From positions 17,542,671-17,606,670 of the forward strand of contig OZ023183.1 in NCBI GenBank assembly GCA_963995505.1: a stretch of DNA of 64,000 bases, read 5' to 3'. This DNA comes from Hypericum androsaemum (lineage: Eukaryota; Streptophyta; Magnoliopsida; Malpighiales; Hypericaceae). The notes beneath the pieces were generated by a model that ran no database searches, was not told where the DNA came from, and saw only the letters and a program-made list of their open reading frames with translations. Below, one piece after another: positions 25,051 through 37,766 of this stretch (position 1 is the first letter of the stretch; each line of letters opens with the position of its first letter). The translations under genes were made by a program, and so were the position numbers.

Positions 25051-26900
25051 AGTAGGAGAGAAGGAACAAGTGCTGCAATAGGAATCTTCGGGAAAGGGTG
25101 GGATTATAACTTTAGCAGTATTTTCGGGTAGTCTTTTTCTTCGGTCTGATTTTTTTACACGGGATTTTACCGTAACAAATTTTTAATAAGTCTTGAGAGT
25201 ACAATCTCGTAATTATTAAGAGAGAATTCTATGCACATATGTAATAGCATTAATAAAATTCCAACTCTTAAAAAATAAAACAGTAAAACCACATTTGTTC
25301 GGATAGTAAAAAAAGTGTAAGAACTGATTGAAATTCCGAGATAAAATTCGTGATATGTATAACTTAGTGTGAAAATTTACTTCTAAGGACTAAGGAAACA
25401 CCAAACGAATCACATTGAAATTCTATAATGGTTTTCGTCCTTGTCTGTATCGCTTCCCAATGCCTCCCTCTCATCTCTTTTATCCGCTTGCGAAACCAAT
25501 CTGAGGTGCCAGTTGGCTTTCAGTGTGTCTGTATGCGAGAAACGTTACGTGAGACAAGCAGATCAGTCCTAATTTAGCAATGTTAAAATTCGGTACAAGA
25601 TTGTTTTTTCCGGAACATATTTAATATATTTCAAAAATTTAACGATGGAAACTATTTCTACCAATAAATCTCATCTTATAGGGAAATAATTTAAAGAATA
25701 TGGACATTCCAAAATTTTGTATATAATGGGTACTTTCAGTTTCCAATTCATCTCCTGTCCCTGGAATCAAACTTCGAAGGCTCTTCGATTTTGTTGTTGG
25801 AGAACTACAAATGGGATTTTGGAGTCGTCGTTTATTTTTACGAGCAAAATTTTCAACGTTTGAACTTTGGTTGTCAAAATCTTAAATTCTAACATACGAT
25901 ACTATTTGCGATTTGAGTTAAATCTGAAAGAGTATTTCCTATTCGCGTCTGATTTTATTTGTGGTTAAAGGACACCATTATTATTAGTTATTTCAAAAGA
26001 TTTGACCCTTGACCACGGTCTTAGATAGTCGGGTGTACATACAAACATCAAGATGTGACTCGTTAACTTGTGTGCTTTGTAATATCAATTTATAACCCCT
26101 CACAAAAAATCCCACACCACATCACTGCTATGAAATGTGGCCGCCGACTTATAAAAAAATCATGCATTGACCATCAAGATCTAATCTTATACTTGAAATC
26201 TCTCGAAGGTTAATTGCTTCATTCAATTGAGCATTTGATCCTATTTTGTGATGGCAGAAGGCACTATAATCTGTTATAAGGTGTGATCAACTTGAGCAAT
26301 AAAATTCTATCTACTTATAAAAAATTGAGTAAAAGTTAGGGAGACAAAATGCAAGATTCCTAAAGAGCAACAGTCAACCTCCTTTACCGACAACGACAAT
26401 AATCCATCCAATCTTCTGGAATTTACTTTATCAAAATATCTAGATAGTTTTTTCTTTGATAAAAAATCGTCGCATTCAATTGAGAGTATATTGCATTCGC
26501 GTTGGGATTCTACATGCATCAAGTTTCGTTAAAGTTTTTTTTCGTAGAGTAATACATAGTCTATATTAATATAAACGAGTTATAACACGAGAAAATAAAA
26601 TATATAGACAAACAACGATAGCACCGAACAGACTGTTCAGGTACAGAAATAATCTCAGCATTGTCAACATATTTCGAGGTGCTCGGTGTGGTCTCAAAGT
26701 GACTGGTGGACAGTGTTGTCTCAAAGCGATCACTTCCAGCTTTGAGTTGGAAAGAGATTGTCGATGGTCTCTCCTCCATCGAGTCCGATGACGGTCCTAC
26801 TTGGTCAAAACCGGTGACGAAAGGCCGCTTTGTTGTGTTGTCCTTAGTTCACTTCGGCTTGTCCTTGGATGAGAATGTCCTTCCGTGGTAAATTGACCGT
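25051..26900. other. AT-rich intergenic DNA
   Basis: SOFL upstream region followed by AT-rich DNA with no supported gene. From about 26560 the base composition and sequence begin to look retrotransposon-derived, but no domain could be named. Confidence 0.4.
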
Positions 26901-27599
26901 TACTTTGAACTCGTAGGTTAGAATAATGAGATTCTTACGACTATGAAAAGTCGAGACATGTATCTACATTTTTGTTTTGAAGAGCCTTGCCTAATTTGGA
27001 TCAGAAACAGATCTGAACAAAGCGCCAAGTCCCGGTGTTAGCTTGCTCGATGAGTTCTAACGGACTTTCGTAGATCATCGATAGATTTTGACTCCGACAT
27101 CGGATTGAGCTGATTATTTCGACTGTGAAAGACAAGACAAAGATCTACAACTTTGTAGTTTAAAATATTTTCCAATGTGAAGCAGAATATGGTCAGAAAT
27201 CTACTTCAAGTTGATCCTACTTCGATATGGTTCGGTCCGCTTCCCACTTCCCGCCCGCCTGGTTGATGCTCCTTAATAAAATGCTCATAACTTTCTATCC
27301 AAAACTCGGATTGAGACGATTAAAGTTGTTGTTTGAAGATAAGACATAAATCTACGACCTTATAGTTTGTGAAATCTTCTGATTAGGGGCGAAAGTAGGT
27401 CAAAAATGCGGGTCAAGGCAGGAGGACGCTTTGATTCTCAAGGCGAGAATCTGGATGTACGCTTTGATCTACGAGGCAGAAACCCGGACGTATGCTTTGA
27501 CCTACAAGGCAGAAGCCCGGATGGTCATTTTGACCTTTGAGTGGGAGCCCGGGTTGGACGCTTTGGCTCGAGAAGCGAAATGTCCTGGTTGGATGCCTT

Positions 27600-27850
27600 T
27601 ACCCTCGAAGTGGGATGTCCGGGTTGGACGCATTCGTCCTCGAAGTGGGATGTCCGGGTTGGGCGTCTCAGACCGCGAAGTGGGATGTCTGGTTTGGACA
27701 TCTTTGATCTTGAAGTGGGATGTCCGAGTTGGGCATATCAGACCTTGTAGTGGGCTATCCGGGTTGGGCATCTCGAATCGTGAAATCGATATGTCCGGAC
27801 GGGCGCTTCGGCTCGTGAAGTTGATATATCCGGGTGGGCGCTTCGGCTCA
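27600..27850 (+). repeat. minisatellite A in the LTR
   Basis: Tandem, diverged units of about 39-45 bp sharing the core gaagtgggatgtccgggttg. They are read in several frames as spurious ORFs on both strands. Confidence 0.7.
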
Positions 27851-28074
27851 TGAAGTCGATATGTGTTGAAGTGAAAAATTCATACTTCTTGTTTTTGACA
27901 AAGGTGATTGCTTCCGGGTTTGTACGAACTGGTCTGGGATGTTTGGTGGTGAATTAGACCACTTGGCCCATCGACCAAGTCTGTGTTGGACTTTAAGGCG
28001 GTAGGCCGCCTTAGTAGCGAAAGCGAGAAGGTCCACTTCAGACCTCAAGACGATGATGGGCTGCCAAGGGCCTG

Positions 28075-28245
28075 AAGGCGGTAAGGCCCGGCGCTACGGG
28101 CTTATAGGCAGAAGGCAATTCCGGGCTTATAGGCGGGAAGGCAATTCTAGGCTTATAAGCGGGAAGTGTTTGGCTCATAGGCGGGAAGCCAACTTGGACT
28201 TTGCAGGCGAAAAGGTGATTTCGGGCTTATAGGCGGGAGGACAGC
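28075..28245 (+). repeat. minisatellite B in the LTR
   Basis: Tandem units of about 30 bp with core gggcttataggcgggaaggc. Related looser copies continue to about 28580. Confidence 0.65.
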
Positions 28246-28870
28246 TTCAATGGAGATCCCAGCCCGACGTATTTTTCTTCAGGTTCCAAGGTGGGAAGCG
28301 TATGGCCCATTGGGCCGCTCGACCGGCTTGGAAGAGAGAGGCAGTAGGTACCGCCTTGTGTTTGAAGACATGAAGAAGGTTCTATCTTAGGGGCCCAAGT
28401 GGGAAGTTGGTTTTGGACCTCGACATCAAGGTGGAAAGCCCATTTGGTTTTTACAGGCGGGAAGACGAGGATTCGCTTTGGACCTCGACATGGAAGGGCC
28501 CGGGAAGGAAGCCCATTGGTCCATACAGACAGGAAGCTTGGGCTCATTTTGGGGGTCGCTTTGGGCCTAAAGGTAGTAAGCTGAAGGGGTGATGACGAGC
28601 TTAAGATGAGTTTTTGCATAGAAAGTTCGAGAGGGTCAAGTCGGCTTATATTTTCCTAAGTTGAGCCAGAATTTCTGAGATTCGGGCAAGATATTGGGTC
28701 ACAGTTGCTTGGCCGGCACGATCAGGATTTTCCTATTCGAAGATGGGATTTGTTCATTTGAGAAAGACGGCTTGAATTTTCCTATTCTAAGCCGGGTTGA
28801 TTTGAAAATAACATATTCGTTCAGGACGGGATTTCTTGCCCGAGAAGAATATAGCTAGGTCAAGACATGC

Positions 28871-29360
28871 TATATATAGGGGGCTCGGGCGATGGAGAAG
28901 GACATGACCAACACATCAAACAACAACATTTATCTTTCTCTCTATCTCTCTTTTAGCTTAGATGTAGCCTGTAGATATTTCCTCCTCCGCTAGGCCGACC
29001 TTGGGACGACCACTCTGGACTATCTCGAGTTTTCTTAGTATTCTTGTACCCCTTTACCCGCAAAATATTTTTGGCACGCTCGGTGGGACTAAGGAGGACG
29101 TGCCAAATGGGACCTTGGGATGATTTTTTGCATAGAAGGAGGCTCGGGCGACGGAGAAGGACATTACCAACACATCAAACAACAACAACTATCTTCCTCT
29201 CTATATTTCTGTTAGCTTAGACGTAGCCTGTAGATCTTTTTTCCCTCTGCTAGTCCGACCTTGGGACGACCACTCCGAACCGTCTCAAGTTTTCTTATTA
29301 TTCTTGTACCGCTTTACCAGCAACATATTTTGGCATGCTCGGTGGGACTAAAGAGGGCGT
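28871..29360 (+). repeat. direct duplication of the LTR 3' end and PBS region
   Basis: The segment at about 28880-29105 (from ggctcgggcgatggagaagg to the cacgctcggtgggact site) is repeated, diverged, at about 29143-29355. Each copy has the same order: ggctcggg block, pyrimidine tract, gtagcctgtagat, gaccttgggacgacc, PBS-like site. Confidence 0.75.
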
Positions 29361-29392
29361 CTCAGAAGGCGGTCTAGCTTCGTTCGATTAAG

Positions 29393-29809
29393 ATGTCCAA
29401 GAATCTTGCTGCTCAAGCCAACTCCAACCCCAAGGAGGCGGCAACACCATCCTCTCAACAACAAATTGGGAGGAATTCATCCAACTCGGCTCACAACAAG
29501 GAGCCGGCCATTCCTACTGCCCAGACGGGTGTTGAGAGAAACACAACCAACACGTCCCCATTCAATGAGCTGATTGATCAACTTGCTACCATGGCAGGGA
29601 TGCTCGAGTCTATCACTGCTGGGATGCGCAAGATGCTGCGGGATAATGAAGAGGTTTGACAAGCCATTGAACAGACCAGCAGGTGTACAGAGGAGATTGC
29701 AGATATGACCCAACGAACTGAGGAGTCGTACAAGCGGCTCTCTAACCAGATCTCGGATGAGCTTCAAGAAGTTTGCGACTATGTGGACGACGTCGACTGG
29801 CAAGAGTAA
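29393..29809 (+). pseudogene. gag-like ORF with one nonsense codon
   Basis: An ATG-initiated frame of 138 codons runs to TAA at 29807-29809, but codon 89 is TGA (29657-29659). The frame continues cleanly beyond it with a polar, helix-forming sequence (QISDELQEVCDYVDDVDW). The context gaggtttgacaa fits a CGA-to-TGA change, the common outcome of deamination at a methylated CpG. It follows the PBS-like site directly, so it is the first ORF of the LTR element. No recognised domain. Confidence 0.5.
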
Positions 29810-29830
29810 AAATAGTGAGGGCCATTCGGG

Positions 29831-30530
29831 GGGAGGTCTTCATAGACCAACCCCCCGGGAATAACCAAAGACCATCGCTGGTGGTCTAGAGAAGCCGCCA
29901 GGCCCTGAAGAGGGGGACTGAGGTGAGATTAGACATGGTAGAGTGGGGGACCGAGGTAAGACTGGTGAGAGGTGACGATGAGGCTATTTTGGACAGTTGG
30001 TCATGGAGGTTGCTGGTGTGGAGGGAGGAGGTTGAGGAAGGTGAAAATGGGTGGTAGAGGGCAGAGGTTGGGGGTGGAGGAGGTAGGGAAAGAGGGCAAG
30101 ATGGTAAAAGTAAGAAAAAGATATTTTGGAAAGAGAGAGAAGAGAGAAAAAAACTACTTTTGGTAGGGAGAGAAATGTTAATTATGTTTCCCTGAAGTTC
30201 CTATGGTTTAATGGGCCATATTTTTTGTTGCAATTTATTGGTAAAGATTTATCTCCTCTTCCTTATTATAATATTTTGCAGCATTAAGGCAATCGTTCTT
30301 TTTCTTCGTTGTTGGTTTTTTTCCACACAATTTTATGGCGACAAATTTTTTTTATTAAGGTTGTGGCTACATCCTCGTATGATTTTGTACGAGAGAGTAG
30401 TTTAGGAACCCGCCTTGGATGCCCAAGCTCATTGTATATAGTTGCACTTTTTTATATAACTAAAGTATCATTCACCAGCAAGGCGTTGCGGTTCAGTGGC
30501 ACAATCTGACACATCTACAGAAGCAAGAAT
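29831..30530. other. unassigned repeat-like DNA
   Basis: A purine-rich stretch (about 29890-30130) and AT-rich DNA. No supported gene. Confidence 0.35.
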
Positions 30531-31900
30531 CAATCGGGATTTTCATTGACATGGGGCATAGCACCCCTGATACGAGTAGCATCAACAATGCTGCCCATAA
30601 TGCCATCCACCTCCAGACTAGAGTCGACCACAAGAGAGACTTGCGCATCAAAAACCCAATCATTTCTGCAAAGCCCCAACATTAGCAGCGTCAACAATAA
30701 TGGCCAGCTGCGATTCAGCAAACATCTGCACATCCGAGGGCTGCCCAACTTCCACCTCTAGTTGCACCATCCAAACAAGGAGCAAGCTATTGCTGATCGG
30801 TAACCAAACAGCCAGCAGTATGCGGTAGCACTTCAACAAGAAGTGACAGAGAGCCAACTGCTGCAGCGGGGAAAAAAGACCTGTTGTACCCCCTTTTTGA
30901 TAAGACACCAGCCTCAACAACCTCCACGTCAAGGCATCCAAAACCGATAACCTCTTACATACTACCTGAATTCCCAAAAGAATCTGGGAGAAACTCCACA
31001 AGACCAGTAGGTACTTCCTCAACCTTAACAGCATAGAGCCCACCCCAATTTTGAGCCTGAAATTCCAAAAAATTATGTCCAGAGAGGGAGAGGAAATGAG
31101 AACGAAAGTCACATCCAAATAATTCCTATTAGAATTGTGGATAGCCTTGACCTCACCGAAATGCTCTACCAACCACTCCAAGAATGATTCTAACTAGACT
31201 TGCCCCTGAATTGGAGCCAAACACTTCGTGAAGAGGCACGAAAGTGCGGAGACCAAGGAGCAATAGATTTGAAATACGAGGACAGTAGAGGGTTTTAAAG
31301 TACCATATTCTCCAAAGAGTCAAAGGAAGTGAGTACCTCGTTGCCACCGAGAGCTCTTACCTGAAAATCCCGCACTCTATAGTTGAAAAGATTGAGTCTG
31401 CATCCATTCCACCAAGTTGTGGCTCGGCCAATCATCCAACTACTCCTCAGGAGAGTTGTACTCAATTTCCTCCCAGACCTCCACACTAGGACGAGTTGAT
31501 TGTCAGGTACTCCAACCACGGGAGGCACCCAAGGCCATGACAAAAGACAACCCCTTCATCACCCCTTGAGGAACGAGGGAAGGACCTGTAGGAAGAGGTG
31601 CCTACGGAGGAGCGCACTTTGCCACAGCACAGGGAGCTAACAAAAATGGAGTTCCTTGAGCCCTACCCTACGCGAGTTTGCCTTAGAGACAAACACATAT
31701 TTATTTTCCACCTGTAAGCCATAAGTCTTGAGGACCACAACCGTGGCATCATCCAAAATAGCAACCAGTATAAACATGAATCGAGAGTTCCTTTTCGAAC
31801 TTTTATTGCCAACAAACGCATCAGCAATCGAGCAGTGTGGAAGGAAGAAGTCCCGGAGGCATGCGAAAGTCTAATAAGCTGGGAGATTATCTACGAAATA
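30530..31900 (-). pseudogene. degenerate LINE ORF1 with RRM-like N-terminus
   Basis: Minus-strand translation near 31750-31860 gives HCSIADAFVGNKSSKRNSRF, matching the RRM-like start of plant L1 ORF1 proteins (VVDAFVP.KRSKR..RFGFVRF). Further on come VRDFQVRALGGNEVLTSF and EWLVEHFGEVKAI, in the usual ORF1 order but in shifting frames with stops. The endonuclease and reverse transcriptase are absent, so the remnant is truncated on the 3' side at about 30.53 kb. Confidence 0.55.
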
Positions 31901-33240
31901 GTGGACAATGACTCCATAGAGAAGGGTAAGGTGGATCCACCACCTTTCCTCGACCTTCCCGGCGATGGAAGGAGGAGAGGACCTGCGGTGGAGCCGGAGG
32001 AAACTCAAAGAATGAAGGAGTTTACTAGAATTTTAAGGATTGAAATTATGTGAAAAGGGGGAAATTTCAATTAAGAAGAAGGTGAACAGTGAATGAGAAG
32101 ATAGAGAGAGAGAGAATGGGATTTTCAAAAAAAAAATTTAGGGATAAAAGTAGTGTAAAGCCTATATTATAAACGAGTTACAGAACAATAAAGGAAAATG
32201 CAGACATAAGACAAGAAACTCAAGCAGAAAATAAAATAAAAGCCAGTCCGATGACAGCAGGGCACAGGGGGGAGCGATGGGCGGTTGAAAAAGTACGAAG
32301 GTCGACGATCGGGGCAAATTTCTGCTAAAGTAAGCTTCGGTCAATAACCTCAAGACACAGTCAATAGGGCATCTGAATGCATACAAGAAATACTCAAATG
32401 AAAGCCAAAGTCAACGTAATTTGACCGAGACAAGGTTCTCTACCCGTAACCATCAAACATGCAACGAGATCTGAAAGGGTTTCAGATCAGGCGAAAGCCG
32501 TTCGAAGCAAAAGCATAATCAAAAATCAAAAAAGTGCAAGCCCCATGCAGCCACTAAACATGTGTGACTCAAGAGAAAAAGCAAACACAGACACATAAAC
32601 AAACCCGCAAAGCAAGTAGGAATTTCCGTGAGCATTAAACTCCTGTATGGTCCGCTTGGAACGAAAGTAACAAAGACAGAAAAGCATAAAATAAAAAAGA
32701 GAAGCGAGAAGAACAAAGAGCCGACCGGGGAGGAGATCGGAGGCGACCATCCTCCCCGAGGACCGCCGGCGATTTCAAAAGGGCCCAGCCGTGAAGATCA
32801 GGCTAGGCGAGCGGTAAGCAATGGCCACAAGAAGGGAGCGGGTCTTAGAGAGCAACGAGGGAGCGGTGCCGAGCTGGGAGTGGATCTCGGAGAGCGATGG
32901 AGAGGTGAGTGATGGTGAGGCGAACGGTGAGCGAAGACGGCGGCGACGGAGACGGAGAGCTGAGGTTAGCATCGAGCTGGGAGTGGGACACCGAGAGCGA
33001 CGGTGGAGCGGCGACGAGTAAGAAGCTAGGAGCGGTGAGCGACGGAAGCAGCAACGGAAGGGGTGCAGCGATGGAGCCGAGAGAGCAATTGAAAGTTGAA
33101 GGTGGTTTAGGGTGGTGGTGATGGTGGGTGGGAGTGGGCGGCGGCAGAAGATAAGAAAGGATAATAAATCCTAGAGAGGTGCTCTCAGAGAGAGAGAGAA
33201 AGGGCTCTCAGAGAGAGAGAGAGTTTCGAACGGGTCTTTC
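31901..33240 (-). other. probable LINE 5' UTR/promoter region
   Basis: It lies directly upstream (minus strand) of the ORF1 remnant. On the minus strand it is pyrimidine-rich, with TCTC runs at about 33180-33225 and a C/T/G-rich block (32700-33130). The many short ORFs here have no family features. Confidence 0.35.
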
Positions 33241-34711
33241 TAATCGAGACAGCTTCCTTGGCCATCTTCCATCTTCTGTCCATTGTATAGAGTTGCTCTT
33301 CACTGACCGCTTGTAGAATAACCAAAACATGGATAAAATCTCTGGGTTTTGGTCACTGGTGTACTTACTTTTAGTTTTTTTTAGGGGTTATTTTTAGTTT
33401 CTTTTTATTAATAGAAGTTTGTTTTATTTAAAAGAACTTGACTAAAAAAAAGTCAGATTTAGAGTCGATCTCGATTTGTTCTCGTTAATATGATATTTTT
33501 GAGCAAAATCATCTACATCGAATCAACTATTGCTTTCTCAAAAAAAAAATTTCAACTATTGTAACTTCCATATGGTCTAACCGTTGATGAAAATTTTCCT
33601 TTTAAAAAAGCAACATAACATATCTTTGTTTTTATGAAATTGCTATAACCGGTCAATTGAAGTGTTCTAAACATTTAACCCGTGGACGATCCCTCTCTCT
33701 CGGCGCGTTCAAATTAATTATGAGAAAAGCTAATTATGAGATAGCTAGTTTTGATGTGCAATGATTATTGTTCATCTTGGGATGATGGGGGCTAAAATGT
33801 GAATTTCGTAGGGCCAAGTGAAGGATCTTCCATAGAACCAATGCATGGTCCCATGGATATTTCTAAGTGCACATGCCCCTATTTACCTCCGTGGCCCTTT
33901 GCCTGTCCATACGTGATATCCGTAATTTCTGCCTACGGGATTCCAGCTGGTCAATGAATTCCTGGATGTCACGTTTTAATTCTTGTATAGCCCGCAATAT
34001 AATATTCGAATATCTATGAGTCGACTAATTTATGTTCGAGTCGGTTGAAATCTTGAAAGGTATTAAAGTTCTCCCAACAAGTATTTAATCTCTCAAGAAT
34101 TCGAGCTTAAATCCTCTTGATTAAACTAGAACAACGCTCAAAATCCTTCTGTCTATGAATAATTAAACATAATCCCGTTATGCAACTTTATGGATCTAGA
34201 ATCAACGAAATTATACAATATAAAAGTTATTTTCACACTTTAATTGAAAAAATAAGGAAAATTTTAAAAAAATTTGCAAATTTACTCCTGCCATTAGCTC
34301 AAACTCCAATTAGTAGTCCATACTAGCAACATTTCCTCCAAAGGGTGATTTTAGACTCTAATTCACTTTTGAACATGTAAAATCTTTTAAAGTTTTTCAT
34401 AACAAATATTGTATACAGATAATATGAGGTACTTCCAATTGTATTAACAGTACTGATCTTCTTTGTGCAAATTTCAAGCTAGCAATATTCCAAAGTTAAT
34501 ATTTCAATAGTGGAATGGATGTTGGCGTCTCTGGATAGAAAATACAGAGTCAAAATAATAATAGATCCAAAGGTAGAAGAAGAAGAAGAACCATAGAGCT
34601 GAGGCTGGAATACTTGTACTTTGCTGCAAAATTCTACTCCTTCCATGCAATTGCAAAGCCACCATTTTAAGGAGAGGAAGAAGGATGATGATCACAGGGA
34701 GCCATACGTTA
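33241..34711. other. AT-rich intergenic DNA
   Basis: No gene or bounded repeat seen. The part next to 34711 should contain the NAT 3' UTR. Confidence 0.45.
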
Positions 34712-37700
34712 TTATACTGCAGGGAACATCTTATTGAGCATGCATGGAAGTGCGTAGAACTCGTCGTTCCTCACGTCGGACTTGTACAGGCTGAACCTCT
34801 CCCACCATTTCAGTCCGCTGTCCTTCTTGGCCTCGTCGTCGTCGCGCGCGAGCGTCAAGTCTAGCAACAGGGAAACCACAGCAGCAATGGCTGTGTGCGA
34901 CGAGAAGACGACGACGAGGAGATCGTGGAACTGCAGGACATCAGACATAATGTAGGTTAGGTGAGGCCACCACAAGAGGATTGTATAACCCTGGTGGGTG
35001 TGGAATGGAATGGAATGGAAATCTCACCCAACAAGATCCAGTGTGGTAACGTCCACCACACCTAGAATGCGGATCGTAGTATTCCCTCAAGTATTGTGGT
35101 ATAGAAAGGCTTATGAAGAAAGTGAATCCGAGTATGAACTTCGTCCTGAAGCTGTTGAGGTTGCAAAACTGCAGAAAGCTAAGGCCTGCAGCAGCTGCAG
35201 AACACGATTTCATGGTTATCGATCTGTACGAGTCGGAGGATAGAATAGGATAGAGATGGAGAGTTTTACTTACATACGTAGCCAAATAGAACACAGCTGA
35301 GAGCTGCAACTATTGGCAAAGGTATTGATGCAAAGAGCGCCCCGATCTTACCTGCAGTCGATACAAAGTGCTAGTTGTGTGTGAGAACCGCGGAGGGAGG
35401 GATGAGTTAGCCAAATTGGACTCTCTGTATCTTGCAGATGACATACCGAATATGGAGAAGAAGATCATAAATACTGCTGATATTTGGATCACTCTTCGGC
35501 TTCCGACCTTTGTCAGTGCCAATAGGCCTGCATTTTCTCTGTTTCAATACAAAGACAACTGGCTTATAAAATACCACTTATCTACAGAACTGCAGATTTT
35601 GCTACTGTCCTAATCTGGTTCCACGAAAAAAGTTGCTTACACTGATGCTGTAAGGCCTGTGAGAGAGCCAAAAGCGCCACTGAGAAGTGTACCGACCCCC
35701 TAAAGATCGAAAGAGCAGTCAACGAAAGATGATCGTTACCAATAAGTCACGACAATATCTAATTGAATGGTTGATTCGGAACATGTACCAGCCAGCCACT
35801 ACCACGGCTGACGACCGATGATGGAACCGGAGTGGCACTCCCGTATCTTGCTGTTGCAAAGAAGGTCCCAGTGGACTGCAATTTGTTGCAGTAAAAAGTC
35901 AACATCATAACCAGCTTGTTGCAGCAGCATATGGTCCCCAAAAAAAACGCCTAGATACGGGAATAGTTTGCTATGGATCAGAAGAAAGCTCATCTTGAAG
36001 TAAGCTATCTACCTCAAAGAGGGAAATGAAAGACGCGGCCATCATTGCGAAAGCTTCTCCGGTGACGAATGTGGGGCTTCCCCATTGAAATGGATGAGGA
36101 ATAGACACCCTGCATCAGGCGACAGGAATGTATGATGTTACCTTGAAGCAGGACAAATACTGTAACAACATTCTGTTCTTACCAAGGGGCAGCACTGATT
36201 AGTCCGGCGCGGTCGGTGCGGCAGTTAATCTGAGTACTTGTAGAACTATGTTTGTACACCGAACTGGATGTGAGAATCTCCGCGAACAGCCATACAATTG
36301 CCACCGAACACAGCAGCGCGTATCTGGAAAACACGGGCTTCTTTTCTTGCATAATACGAGGAAGATACTGCCAGAAACATCATCAACAGATAATTACTTC
36401 TGGCTTAAAGCCAAGGCCATAACTAAGTATACAGGAAAAACTTCAGTAGTACTGAATTTGCAAGTCTACATACCTGTGAGCAGAAAACAAATATCAGCAT
36501 CCCTGGTAGCCCGATTTCGATACATTTCGCTACCTACATGGATCGGAAAATAGGTAACTTAGTTCCGGATTAGGCTTTCCGATAATCAGGTAACTGAAAT
36601 TAGACTAGAACAACATATTGAGTTTCCTCACCATAGGAAAACCAAGGTAATATAGGCCAAGTCCAGTGAATGTAACATAAGGAGCAACAGAAAGAGGGCT
36701 AAGAAACCTGACAAAAGAAGGATCAAATTGAAACACAAGAGACAAATCTCTAATCACTGCAATTATCCAACTAACTAATAGACCACCTCACAAAGTTTCT
36801 CCATAAACCCAAGAAACCCATGATCATTTGGAAGGATCCGGCTATAATTAGAGCTCCTTGTATTGCTCTCATTGTTTCAACAAACCTCTGCACCAAAAAC
36901 AGAGTTAAAGATGAGATCAATAGACAGAAGAAATGGCAAATAAACGAGCAATACAAGAGCGATCACCACCTCGTTCACGTCGGCGTAACTAGGTCGCTGC
37001 CTGGCCAACACAATGGATGTGGTGGGGATAATATACGCATACGAACCGACTGCGACGGAGGGCAGACGAGTACCGAACAGAGTCTGGAAGAGGGTGCTCC
37101 ATCCCGAAACGAAGAGCAGCGTCTGTATCACAACAGCCTTCTCCCTCTGAAACCTCAACACAACGTTAGAACTTGCTGTGATCATAAACCAACTCGATCA
37201 CATCATGTTCCCGAAAACAGCGAAAGAGAGAAGAAAGCAGCGAGACTGACATCGGAACCGCCCATTTGAGGGACGAGCAAGGTGGGGATAAGAACAGTGA
37301 TCCCAAGTGTCAAAACATAGTGCTGGAACCCCAATGCAATGGCTTCAACTGCAATATTGGAAACGTATTATCATTATTATATTTCGGTTATTAAATCTGT
37401 CTCCTCAGGTTTCGTGCGTCCCAAGTAATGGAACAAGTTGGTCAAAAGAAGAGCATGCATACGCCATGGAGGAGGGCTGTTGACGCAGTATTGGACACCG
37501 GGCAGCTGCTCCTTCACCGGATGTGGCTGTGGTTGCGTATCCTCGGCTTTTTTGTTGCCCCCGCCTCCGCCTCCCTCGGCTTTTGCGTTGCCACCACCTC
37601 CGCCTCCGCCTCCCTCAGCTTTTTTGTTGCCACCACCTCCATCTCCGCCTCCGCTTCCCTCAGCTTTTGCATTGCCACCACCTCCACCTCCACCTCCACC

Positions 37701-37766
37701 TCCGAATGGGTAGCCGTAGCCGTAGCCGCAGCCTCCGCCTCCTCCGCCTTTGGGGCCTTTTCCCAT
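34712..37766 (-). CDS. nucleobase-ascorbate transporter (NAT) with Gly-rich N-terminal extension
   Basis: A 14-exon gene: 37463-37766, 37251-37348, 36970-37146, 36787-36887, 36632-36707, 36474-36533, 36183-36367, 36013-36109, 35789-35875, 35641-35699, 35447-35538, 35274-35351, 35028-35194, 34712-34930. They join in frame to 599 aa. NAT/NCS2 proteins are plasma-membrane H+ symporters for purines, uracil or ascorbate in characterised members. The signature ENAGLLALTKVGSRR starts at residue 416, and TARYGSATPVP, FGTRLPS and GLSFLQFCN are also family-typical. It most resembles plant NAT1-4 types from memory. Residues 7-76 are Gly runs separated by NAKAEG/NKKAEG, which is unusual for the family. 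The start is the first ATG of the frame; the codon 30 bases further upstream is TTG. Confidence 0.92.

Larger units (their letters stand above)
26901..29830 (+). mobile_element. decayed Ty3-like LTR retrotransposon: LTR plus start of internal region
   Basis: The block holds long LTR-like DNA with minisatellites, a TATA box (tatatata, 28871-28878) and primer-binding-site-like DNA (ttggcacgctcggtgggact, about 29070). It then has a short gag-like reading frame. No protease, reverse transcriptase or integrase follows. The left edge is uncertain. Confidence 0.55.

Noticed and set aside
27431..27853. 140-codon ORF with WDVRVG repeats
   Set aside because: Translation of LTR minisatellite units; periodicity comes from the DNA repeat, not a protein fold.
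32628..33130. Overlapping Arg/Gly/Ser-rich ORFs on both strands
   Set aside because: Low-complexity GC-rich DNA, probably a LINE 5' UTR; no frame is favoured.
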